Origin: Spirochaetaceae bacterium
Lineage (GTDB): Bacteria; Spirochaetota; Spirochaetia; DSM-2461
DNA: 16,909 nt
Assembly (NCBI GenBank): GCA_016342385.1
Contig: JAEINM010000034.1
Location: forward strand, 1 to 16,909
Direction of reading: 5' to 3'
The position numbers and the translations under genes are program-made. Positions 1 through 6,642 of the stretch are shown here, in pieces. The notes under the pieces are model-generated. The model made no database searches. It saw only the letters and a list, made by a program, of their open reading frames with translations, and had not been told where the DNA came from. How positions within the stretch are numbered: the stretch's first letter is position 1; each line of letters starts with the position of its first letter.

Positions 1-717
1 TGCAGATCTTAACTGAGCGATGAGAATAGGAATCGTCTTATTATTTTTAGAGTTGAGAATTAAAGCGGGAATAAAGTAATTATTCCATGAACCGACAAAG
101 GCAAAAATTGCCTGTACAGCAAAAGCCGGTTTAAGAATGGGAAGTACAATAGTATTAAAAGTCCTTATTTCATTTGATCCATCTATTCTGGCGGCTTCAA
201 CGATTTCAAAAGGTAAGGTAGATTTCATATATTGTAACATAAAAAAGAAAACAATAGGTGATGCCATAGCTGGTACTATCAGGGGAAAAAACGTATCCAT
301 CATATTCAGGCGCATTATCAATCGTATAAAACCAAGGGCCGAGACCTGAGGGGGTACCATCATCACAAGCATAATAAACCTGAAAGCGAATTCTCTTCCC
401 TTAAAGCGGTATAGATGTATCCCATAAGCTGTCATCCCGGAAAAGTACGTCGTCAGAAATGCTGTAGAAGAGGAGATAAAAACACTATTGGAGAGTGCCC
501 TTAAAATGGGGATATTTTTATCCGTAAAGAGATTTTTCCAGTTCAGTAAAAATCCCGTCCCCGGTAACAGGGAGAAACCTTTCATAATTTCACTATGAAC
601 TCGTGAAGAATTAATAATTAAAATGAAAAAAGGGAAAAGTGATATTAAAGTTAAAAAAACTAAGACAAAGTAACACATTGTTTTTAAAAGAAAAATTTTC
701 TGATTCTTCAAAACCAT
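1..717 (-). CDS. Sugar ABC transporter permease, MalG-like (partial)
   Basis: Inner-membrane permease of a CUT1-type carbohydrate importer, the second permease of the operon. The 239 visible codons start MVLKNQKIFLL and show a first membrane helix near residues 13-36, further hydrophobic segments, and the cytoplasmic EAA loop near residues 178-200 (EAARIDGSNEIRTF followed by a hydrophobic PIL segment). That loop contacts the ATPase in this family. The ATG at 717 lies one base past the stop of the upstream permease (719-721), and a strong GGAGGG ribosome site sits inside the end of that gene, so the pair should be translationally coupled. The 3' end is beyond the window edge; about 35-45 residues are probably missing. 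The sugar cannot be told from the sequence, and no ATPase is visible here. Such systems often share a distant MsmK/UgpC-type ATPase. Confidence 0.93.
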   Translation of the reverse strand, partial: MVLKNQKIFLLKTMCYFVLVFLTLISLFPFFILIINSSRVHSEIMKGFSLLPGTGFLLNWKNLFTDKNIPILRALSNSVFISSSTAFLTTYFSGMTAYGIHLYRFKGREFAFRFIMLVMMVPPQVSALGFIRLIMRLNMMDTFFPLIVPAMASPIVFFFMLQYMKSTLPFEIVEAARIDGSNEIRTFNTIVLPILKPAFAVQAIFAFVGSWNNYFIPALILNSKNNKTIPILIAQLRSA

Positions 718-718
718 C

Positions 719-1666
719 TTATTTCCCTCCCTTTCTATTTCGGTTCTCACCATAATAATTTTTCATTGTCATGTTGTAGACAAAAACACTTAATATGGCT
801 GTCAGAATAAATATCAAAGTAGATACAGCCCCTCCCAGTCCGAAATTGCGGCTGAATAAATGTTTGTTCAAATACATTATGAGAGTTAATGTCGTCCTAT
901 CGGGTAACCCATCGCCCTTAGTCAGTATTTGCGGGACATCAAACATTTGAAGACCACCAATCAAACTGGTTATCATGACATATACGAGAATGGGAAGTAA
1001 AAGAGGAAATATAATTTTTGTAAAAATCTGGATCGAACTGGCTCCATCAATACGGGAGGCTTCAATAAGACTTTCATCAATACCCATAATACCCGCCATT
1101 AGCAGGATTGTTGTATTTCCATACCACATCAGAAAATTCATAAAAGCAATTAAGCCGCGGGATGTTGTTTTCATTGTTAGGAATCGGACGGGATCATCAG
1201 TGAAACCGGCGCTTACTAAAATACTGTTAATTGGCCCGGCATCGGAAAACATAGTAAAAAACAGCATGGAAAAGGCAGCAGCCATAATCAGATTAGGCAT
1301 ATAGATAACTGTCTTGAAAAAAGCCAGTCCTTTCAACTTAAGATTGCTGCTGCTAAACCACAAGGCCAATAATAATGAAATCACTATCTGGGGGACAAAA
1401 CCTAATATCCACATAATTATCGTGTTCATGGCATAGCGAGGAACATCAGACTCCGTGAGAATTTGAACATAGTTATCCAGGCCTACAAATTCAGGTCCGA
1501 CTTGAGTTAAACCAACCCGATAATTTTCAAAAAAACTGTTATAAAATGTTGATAACAGGGGAATGAGAGAAAAAGTAATATAAATAATAAAAAAGGGAGC
1601 AATAAAATAATAACCCCACTTTGAGTAACTAATACTCTTTTTTCTCTTAAGAACCAATCTATGCAT
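719..1666 (-). CDS. Sugar ABC transporter permease, MalF/UgpA-like
   Basis: First permease of the CUT1-type sugar importer, about 315 residues, a normal length for the family. It has an N-terminal cytoplasmic basic stretch (MHRLVLKRKK), a first helix near residues 17-40, about six membrane segments in all, and the EAA loop IEASRIDGASSIQIF followed by FPLL near residues 207-230. I chose the ATG at 1666 because GAGGA lies 5-6 bases upstream. The frame also stays open to a TTG at 1690, which would add eight residues but has no convincing ribosome site. The gene follows the binding-protein gene after a terminator-like hairpin and precedes the MalG-like gene by one base. The substrate is unknown. 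Confidence 0.93.
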   Translation of the reverse strand: MHRLVLKRKKSISYSKWGYYFIAPFFIIYITFSLIPLLSTFYNSFFENYRVGLTQVGPEFVGLDNYVQILTESDVPRYAMNTIIMWILGFVPQIVISLLLALWFSSSNLKLKGLAFFKTVIYMPNLIMAAAFSMLFFTMFSDAGPINSILVSAGFTDDPVRFLTMKTTSRGLIAFMNFLMWYGNTTILLMAGIMGIDESLIEASRIDGASSIQIFTKIIFPLLLPILVYVMITSLIGGLQMFDVPQILTKGDGLPDRTTLTLIMYLNKHLFSRNFGLGGAVSTLIFILTAILSVFVYNMTMKNYYGENRNRKGGK

Positions 1667-1713
1667 ACTATCCTCATATCGATTTATCAAATCAATTAAA
1701 AATTAAAATTGAG

Positions 1714-1742
1714 AAAAAGCAGGGAAAAGAAGTTTCCCCTGC
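1714..1742 (-). terminator. Intercistronic hairpin with U-tract (attenuator) after the sugar-binding protein gene
   Basis: Read on the minus strand, a 10-bp stem (GCAGGGGAAA pairing with TTTTCCCTGC, one G-U pair) closes a 4-nt CTTC loop and is followed by five T. It starts about 17 bases past the binding-protein stop and lies before the first permease. It has the form of an intrinsic terminator, so in mid-operon it probably causes partial termination or protects the 3' end of the upstream message. Confidence 0.75.
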
Positions 1743-1758
1743 AGAAAAAGACACGTCT

Positions 1759-3084
1759 TTATCTAGTGAGGTTAGGATACAGTTCTAATACGGATGTATA
1801 AAAATTGTCCCATGCCTTGTCTTTTGAAATTGTTCCGTTGAAGTAATCGCTGAAAGAGTTCATAAGCTTTTCAGTCATTCCCTGGTCATAAGGACTCATG
1901 TTGCTTCGATCGATACTTTTTGCCGATTCAAGAAATTCTGAAATATGATTCTGACCGCCAAGGAAAGCATTGCTGTAATCACTCTTTCCAATTTCAGCCA
2001 TTGCTTTTTCATTGTTTGTAAAGTCGCCCATCTCTGTGGCTATGGATTTAAGGGTAGCTTCATCACCGGTAAGGGTAATCATAATGTCTTTTATCAATGT
2101 AAGGTTATCACTACCGGCTGCACCGACAATCCAGGTACCGCCCCAGCTGAATCCCTGAGGACCTTTGACAAGACCCCAGTCTCCATAACTGCCGTTTCCA
2201 ATGGCATTTTCTCCATCAGCATCTGCCTTGGTTGCAGGACCCAGGCAGAAATCGACAAACCAGCCCGGTCCGTAATATCCGAAAACTCTCCCGTCAGAAG
2301 CAGCGCCGCTCCAGCTTTCTGCAGACCAGAGGTTCGCTTTATTATTGTAACCCATTTCCGTATAGGTCTTAGTCATATCAATCCATTGCTCTATGGCAGG
2401 ATCAATATTGATTTTATTTCCTTCTACCCATTTACTAGTCATGTTATCGGAAAATACACGAAAAGCATCATCATAACCACTTAGCATAAAGTAGTCTTTT
2501 GCCTTAGCCTGGGCTGCTACCTTGTCAAAATTCTCCCAGCTATCAAGGGCTTTCTGAACTTCTACAGGATCGTCTGTACCAAGAACATCTTTTGCGATAG
2601 AACGACGATAAATAAATCCACCAGGACATGCCTGCCAGGAAACACCTTTTAGCAGGCCATCAGCATCTGTCATAATATCTTTTGTATAGCCATACTGATT
2701 CGCAATGTCCGATTCGCTTAATCCAATATCACCGATCACATCTAAGGCATAGGGAGTATCAACATATTTAAGGGCATAATCAGCTTCTACCAGAAATATA
2801 TCGACTTTGTCATCAGCAGCGGCATTCTCCTGCTGCAGCAGAAACTCGTCCAGTTTATTCTGGTATGCATTGTCTGCATTAGGAGTGATAACCCAATTTA
2901 CGGTTACATCTGCAGGAACTTTATCTGCATAATATGCATTAAACCGATCCTGAAATTCTGTATTCCAGCAATGGATGTTTAAAACCTTCCCCTCTTCAAC
3001 TGCCATCTCATCCTGAGAACCATTAGCAGAGAGTGATCCGATAGCAAGAGCTGCCAGAACACATAACAATAACGCTTTCTTCAT
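1759..3084 (-). CDS. Extracellular solute-binding protein, family 1 (sugar ABC importer)
   Basis: Periplasmic binding protein of 441 residues that delivers a sugar or oligosaccharide to the two permeases downstream. It begins with a clear signal peptide (MKKALLLCVLAALAIGSLSA, then NGSQDE). There is no lipobox cysteine at the cleavage point, so it looks secreted rather than lipid-anchored, a style common in spirochaete sugar-binding proteins. The mature part shows typical family-1 traits: an early NIHCWNTEFQDRF strand-helix, a DIFLVEADYALKYV segment, a mid-protein hinge rich in W/Y/G (GYYGPGWFVDF) and GGTWIVGAA near residue 315. AAGGAG lies about 10 bases before the ATG at 3084. Promoter, operator and leader hairpin are annotated separately. 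The substrate cannot be assigned from sequence alone. Confidence 0.93.
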   Translation of the reverse strand: MKKALLLCVLAALAIGSLSANGSQDEMAVEEGKVLNIHCWNTEFQDRFNAYYADKVPADVTVNWVITPNADNAYQNKLDEFLLQQENAAADDKVDIFLVEADYALKYVDTPYALDVIGDIGLSESDIANQYGYTKDIMTDADGLLKGVSWQACPGGFIYRRSIAKDVLGTDDPVEVQKALDSWENFDKVAAQAKAKDYFMLSGYDDAFRVFSDNMTSKWVEGNKINIDPAIEQWIDMTKTYTEMGYNNKANLWSAESWSGAASDGRVFGYYGPGWFVDFCLGPATKADADGENAIGNGSYGDWGLVKGPQGFSWGGTWIVGAAGSDNLTLIKDIMITLTGDEATLKSIATEMGDFTNNEKAMAEIGKSDYSNAFLGGQNHISEFLESAKSIDRSNMSPYDQGMTEKLMNSFSDYFNGTISKDKAWDNFYTSVLELYPNLTR

Positions 3085-3134
3085 TTAAAAAGTCTCCTTT
3101 TAGTAATATACGGCTATAACACGAGCCATTATTG

Positions 3135-3165
3135 ATTGAGATAACCAAAAATGACTGATCTCAAT
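3135..3165 (-). promoter_or_regulatory. Leader inverted repeat upstream of the sugar-binding protein gene
   Basis: Arms ATTGAGAT (3135-3142) and ATCTCAAT (3158-3165) are perfect 8-bp complements with a 15-nt spacer. The second arm abuts the 26-bp operator-like palindrome. In the sugar-operon message this would form a hairpin in the 5' leader, about 50 bases before the start codon. It could stabilise the message or be an auxiliary protein site. There is no U-tract, so it is not a terminator. Confidence 0.4.
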
Positions 3166-3191
3166 TTTGGTTGGTTTTAAAACCAACCAAA
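3166..3191. promoter_or_regulatory. 26-bp perfect palindrome, probable operator of the sugar operon
   Basis: The half-site TTTGGTTGGTTTT (3166-3178) is followed directly by its exact reverse complement (3179-3191). It begins three bases past the -10 box of the minus-strand promoter, so the expected transcription start falls inside it, the classic place for a repressor. The centre is TTTTAAAA rather than the central CG usual for LacI-type sites, so a GntR-, ROK- or other dimeric regulator is as likely. No regulator gene is visible in the window. Confidence 0.7.
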
Positions 3192-3194
3192 CAT

Positions 3195-3222
3195 ATTATA
3201 GACTGGATTTCCTAAAGGTCAA
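3195..3222 (-). promoter_or_regulatory. Sigma70-type promoter of the sugar importer operon
   Basis: Read on the minus strand: -35 TTGACC (3222-3217), a 16-bp spacer, then a consensus -10 TATAAT (3200-3195). Start of transcription is expected near 3188, giving a leader of about 100 bases before the ATG at 3084. The palindrome at 3166-3191 covers the start site. Confidence 0.7.
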
Positions 3223-3366
3223 GCTAAAAAATGCCATTGTTGTGAAAATAAAAGTGACGGGAAATCATTTATTATACGAGTGCTACCCTTTCTGAAAGGA
3301 TATAGTTTAAGGAATGATCATCAGAAAATTGTATTGGGACTTATTCTATTTTATAATACAATTAAT

Positions 3367-4950
3367 ATGATATTAAAAAAGATAAATGAAATATACAAAG
3401 ATGAGAGCCTCATTATAAAATCCAAGGCAAAATATCTATCCATTCTCATAATAGTCCTTTTTATCTTAACGGTTACCATATCAATACAAAAAATCCTGAC
3501 CGGGACGAAATGGGACTATTACGGATATGCGGTGGCTGCTATTTTTTCGCTTCTGATTTTTTTGGTACTGATAAAAGGTTTTTACAAACAGGCTGTGACA
3601 CTGGCGTCTATTTTATTCTCCTTTTCCATAACTCTGGGTATTTCAACAGGGGAATTAAAAGAATATGAAGTGATGTATATCCCCCTGGTCATCTTATTCA
3701 CTCTTCTATACTCATCAAAAAAAATGGCTGATGCCGTTATAGTATATTTCATATTATTTTTAGTGGCTATTTATTACATAAAAACACAGACCCAGCTTAT
3801 TAATACAGAGTTTTTATTTGTTTTTATCGGTGTTTTATCAATATTTTTTATTCTGACCCGACTTCATCTGGGAATTATTGAAAATTATATTAATACAGAA
3901 AATGAAAAAAAAGAATCTCTGAAACAGGAAGTATTAAATAGAATTGAGGACCTTAAAAAAGCCAAAGAGTATTCCGATATTCTCTTCAACAATAGTCCTA
4001 TAGCTATTTACTCACTGAATAAAGACCGAAAAATTGTCAACTTCAACAAGAAAGCCCAGGAGATCACCGGTTATAGCGAAGAGGACGTTATAGGAAAGGA
4101 ATTAAATATCATTATTGAAAGCCTGAACGATAAAGGATCTATCGGGCATGAATACCGAATAAAGACCATAAATAATAATGAAAAAATCATAGAAAAATAT
4201 AATGCTCCTTTAAAAAATAAAAAGGGTGAACTTATAGGAGAAATTGATAGTTTTATAGATATTACAAGCTGGAAAGAACTGGAAGATTTCAGGAATGATA
4301 TACAGCGTATTATTCGACACGACCTGAAAACACCTCTCAATTCCATAATCGGATTCCCGAAAATGATGCTGACAGATGAGTCTCTTTCCGATGAATATAA
4401 AGAATATTTAATGATTATTCTCACATCGGGACAAAATATGCTCAACATGATTAATGCGACACTGAGTTTATTCAAACTTGAAGCGGGGACCTATCAGCTT
4501 GAGGCAACATCAGTCAATATTATTTCGGTTGTGAAACAGATCAGCAGCGAGCTGCGGGAAATCCGACAGAGAAAAGGCTCTGTGATAAACATACTTTTAA
4601 ATGGAGACACTGTAAAAGATGGTCAGCAGATCTTTATAAATACAGAAAAAAGTCTTATTTACATGATTCTCACCAACCTGATTAAAAACGCTCTAGAAGC
4701 ATCTCCCAAGGAATCTCCTGTAACAGTCTCAATTGAAGAGAATAATCCCCTGACTCTTACAGTACACAACAGGGGAACTATTCCAGAGGAAATCAGAAAT
4801 AATTTCTTTGACAAATATGTCACCTTCGGGAAAAGAAATGGCAATGGCCTGGGTACGTACAGCGCTAAGCTTATGGCAGAAGCTATAAATGCCGACCTGT
4901 ATTTTGAAACTGATGAACACGAAGGTACGACTCTATTTCTAACATTATAA
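3367..4950 (+). CDS. Membrane sensor histidine kinase with PAS domain, orphan
   Basis: Hybrid-free histidine kinase of about 527 residues. The N-terminal third holds roughly six membrane helices without a large periplasmic loop. A short coiled-coil-like linker follows (ENEKKESLKQEVLNRIEDLKKAKEYSD), then a PAS domain near residues 200-305 (FNNSPIAIYSLNKDRKIVNF through GEIDSFIDIT). The HisKA H-box has His318 in RHDLKTPLNSIIGF. The HATPase domain has the N-box with Asn441 (LTNLIKNALEAS) and a G2 box GNGLGTYSAKL near 492. The usual G1 Asp appears as Asn (VHNRGTIPEE). The frame is open to a GTG at 3280, but I prefer the ATG at 3367, whose MILKKINEIYKDESL start is typical. No strong ribosome site precedes either. 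A possible 18-codon leader frame (3314-3370) ends in an ATGA overlap with this ATG. No response regulator lies next to it, so its partner is unknown. Confidence 0.88.
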   Translation: MILKKINEIYKDESLIIKSKAKYLSILIIVLFILTVTISIQKILTGTKWDYYGYAVAAIFSLLIFLVLIKGFYKQAVTLASILFSFSITLGISTGELKEYEVMYIPLVILFTLLYSSKKMADAVIVYFILFLVAIYYIKTQTQLINTEFLFVFIGVLSIFFILTRLHLGIIENYINTENEKKESLKQEVLNRIEDLKKAKEYSDILFNNSPIAIYSLNKDRKIVNFNKKAQEITGYSEEDVIGKELNIIIESLNDKGSIGHEYRIKTINNNEKIIEKYNAPLKNKKGELIGEIDSFIDITSWKELEDFRNDIQRIIRHDLKTPLNSIIGFPKMMLTDESLSDEYKEYLMIILTSGQNMLNMINATLSLFKLEAGTYQLEATSVNIISVVKQISSELREIRQRKGSVINILLNGDTVKDGQQIFINTEKSLIYMILTNLIKNALEASPKESPVTVSIEENNPLTLTVHNRGTIPEEIRNNFFDKYVTFGKRNGNGLGTYSAKLMAEAINADLYFETDEHEGTTLFLTL

Positions 4951-4993
4951 TTTACAATGGACAGTCTGCAATTTTGTGGATTAGAATGTTAGG

Positions 4994-5527
4994 ATGAAAA
5001 CATTATTCGCCGTATTATCCACAGTAGGTGCCGACCGTAAAGGTATGGCAGATGACATAGCTAACATTGCTATAGAATTCGACTGTAACATAGAAGACAG
5101 TAAAATGGCTGTTTTAGGGGGGGAGTTTGCAGTCATTATGCTCATTTCCGGCACAGAGGATTCCATAAGAGATCTTTTATCAAAAGGTGATGACCTGGGG
5201 AAAAGATTTAATATGAAAATCAATATCAAAGAGACTTCCCCTCCTCATGCGGTTCCCCAGGGAATTCCCTACACACTGGAATCCATTTCTATGGACACTC
5301 CCGGAATCGTACACGCCATTACGAAATATCTGAGAGAGATGTCTATCAATATTGAAGATCTGGAAACTGATAAAAGTGCCGCTCCACTATCGGGAACTCC
5401 GATGTTCCATATGCGAGCCAGGATTGTCATTCCAACTTCAGTAAATCTGTCAGATTTTAAAGAGCGGTTACTGGACATAGAACATGAAAAAAACCTGGAT
5501 ATTCATCTGAAAGCTCTTTCACAATAA
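4994..5527 (+). CDS. Double-ACT-domain protein, GcvR-like
   Basis: A 177-residue cytoplasmic protein with two ACT domains: residues about 3-75 (LFAVLSTVGADRKGMADDIANIA) and about 92-170 (LESISMDTPGIVHAITKYLREMSINIEDL). This layout matches the GcvR family. In E. coli GcvR is an accessory regulator that opposes the activator GcvA in response to glycine; many homologues elsewhere have unknown roles. ACT domains usually bind amino acids. There is no DNA-binding domain, so action would be through a partner protein. The ATG at 4994 is preceded directly by AGG and has no well-placed ribosome site. It lies 43 bases after the histidine kinase gene, so they may share a transcript. L-threonine dehydrogenase, which feeds glycine formation, is encoded nearby, which is suggestive only. 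Confidence 0.82.
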   Translation: MKTLFAVLSTVGADRKGMADDIANIAIEFDCNIEDSKMAVLGGEFAVIMLISGTEDSIRDLLSKGDDLGKRFNMKINIKETSPPHAVPQGIPYTLESISMDTPGIVHAITKYLREMSINIEDLETDKSAAPLSGTPMFHMRARIVIPTSVNLSDFKERLLDIEHEKNLDIHLKALSQ

Positions 5528-5560
5528 TGTATAGACCCTATAGGGCGTCTATACATTTTA
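5526..5560. terminator. Convergent terminator hairpin between the ACT protein and TSUP genes
   Basis: An 11-bp stem (arms AATGTATAGAC at 5526-5536 and GTCTATACATT at 5547-5557) closes a 10-nt GC-rich loop and is followed by TTTTA on the plus strand. It covers the plus-strand stop (5525-5527), and the minus-strand stop (5538-5540) lies in its loop, so it probably serves both genes. The minus-strand tail is less U-rich. The core resembles the palindrome at 10849-10902 (see findings). Confidence 0.7.
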
Positions 5561-6306
5561 TAAGATTGAAAAGATTCAGTAGAATTATAGCAGAGACTAT
5601 GATTTTAAACAGAAGCTGAATAGTTTCTCCTTCCAGTTTTCTGTTTAAACCAGTACCGATCACACCGCCCAGAATACCTCCGGGGATCATAAAGACCAGT
5701 GCTGATAAATTGTATTCCGAGAATCCCGTATCACTCAATATAGCTATCAATTTAGCCGATTGACTAAAGAAAATGATCAAGAGCGAGTGAACTGAAGCTG
5801 ATTTAGTATCCATGGAAAACAAGAGAGAGAGAAGTACGACATTGAAGGGCCCTCCACCGACTCCGAGAAAAGCAGCTGTTAAACCTAATAGAAAACCCGC
5901 GGTCAGAATTATCACCCTATTATGAATATCGTGATTCTGTATATTTTTCCTTGCCAGATACACCAGGACCAGGATAAGAAGCACGGCGAGAATGAGAGAT
6001 TGAAAAGCTGTTACAAAGAGAGTTTGTTTTATACCGGTAACCATAGAGGAAAATAGGGATTTCCCCGCCAGCCCTCCGAAGATCGATCCCAGCGCAATAA
6101 AAACGGTTCTTTTTCTATCAAAGCGTATCCCCGCTCTATACAGTAGCCATGGATAAAACCGTGAAAGAGGACAGAAGGCTAATAGTGACGACATCGTGGT
6201 GTCCGAGGACATCGAGCACGGGCTTTATAATGACACCACCGCCAAGACCTGAAACAGCGCCTATTGTTGTGGACAGCAAGGCAACAAGGAGATATATCAG
6301 TTCCAA
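5538..6306 (-). pseudogene. TauE/SafE (TSUP) family membrane transporter, frameshifted
   Basis: The TSUP family is thought to export sulfite, sulfoacetate or related anions across the inner membrane. The gene reads in two frames. The first runs from a TTG at 6306 (AAGGA about six bases upstream) as MELIYLLVALLSTTIGAVSG, then GLGGGVIIKPVLD, a hallmark N-terminal repeat, and stops at TAG 6138-6136 after 56 codons. The family sequence resumes in the other frame near 6139 with YRAGIRFDRKRTVFIALGS and continues to 5538, including the second repeat GLTAAFLGVGGGPFNV. Joined, the product is about 256 residues, the usual family length. A one-base insertion or two-base deletion around 6139-6160 explains it. 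The downstream frame alone is open from 6212 (ATG), but that start would lose the first repeat and replace it with unrelated residues. It could be a decayed gene, a sequencing error, or less likely programmed shifting, since no slippery run is seen. Confidence 0.85.
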
Positions 6307-6349
6307 AATAATTCCTTAAGGATTAGAATAACTGGAAAGAGTCTACCGC

Positions 6350-6529
6350 TTAGACAATCTGCTGTAAATAGGATTCGCTCTCTGTTTCCTGTTTCTGCGC
6401 TTCAATCGATGCAGAAAGAGTATTTAATGCCGCCATATATCCGGATTTAAATTCACCGGAAATTCTAGAGGCATTTTGTATGGTACGTTTCTGATAGCTG
6501 ATCATTTTTTCAACTTCTTCTATTCTCAT
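6350..6529 (-). CDS. Small hypothetical protein, 59 residues
   Basis: A short gene on the minus strand starting MRIEEVEKMISYQKRTIQNA and ending SESYLQQIV. AGGA lies six bases before the ATG at 6529, an ideal spacing. The protein is charged, rich in Glu, Lys, Gln and Ser, has no membrane helix or signal peptide, and looks largely alpha-helical (EEVEKMISYQ; ALNTLSASIEAQ). It sits between tdh and the TSUP gene on the same strand, 43 bases before the TSUP start, so the two are probably cotranscribed. I do not recognise the family. Support comes from the ribosome site, the operon-like position and a sensible composition; comparison with related genomes would settle it. Confidence 0.6.
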   Translation of the reverse strand: MRIEEVEKMISYQKRTIQNASRISGEFKSGYMAALNTLSASIEAQKQETESESYLQQIV

Positions 6530-6642
6530 TTTTAATCCTGAAAAGAAATAATACTATAATTTTTTACTTAATATATAGCTAAAGTCCTATAAACAGATTA
6601 CAACTCCTTTTCCAATCTGACAATGAAAATCTCGAGAAATAT

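Noticed and set aside
137..349. Short plus-strand frame near the window start
   Set aside because: It is antisense to the EAA loop region of the MalG-like permease.
1945..2484. A 179-codon plus-strand frame inside the sugar-binding protein gene
   Set aside because: It is fully antisense to a well-supported gene and shows no protein family features.
3280..3366. GTG start for the orphan histidine kinase
   Set aside because: No ribosome site, and the extra 29 residues are not typical of the family; kept as an alternative only.
4986..4997. A 3-codon leader frame (ATG TTA GGA TGA) overlapping the ACT gene start
   Set aside because: Too short to distinguish from chance, and it has no ribosome site of its own.
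6580..6642. Possible tdh terminator around CTCGAG
   Set aside because: Only an 8-bp TCTCGAGA palindrome is present, with no adequate stem plus U-tract.
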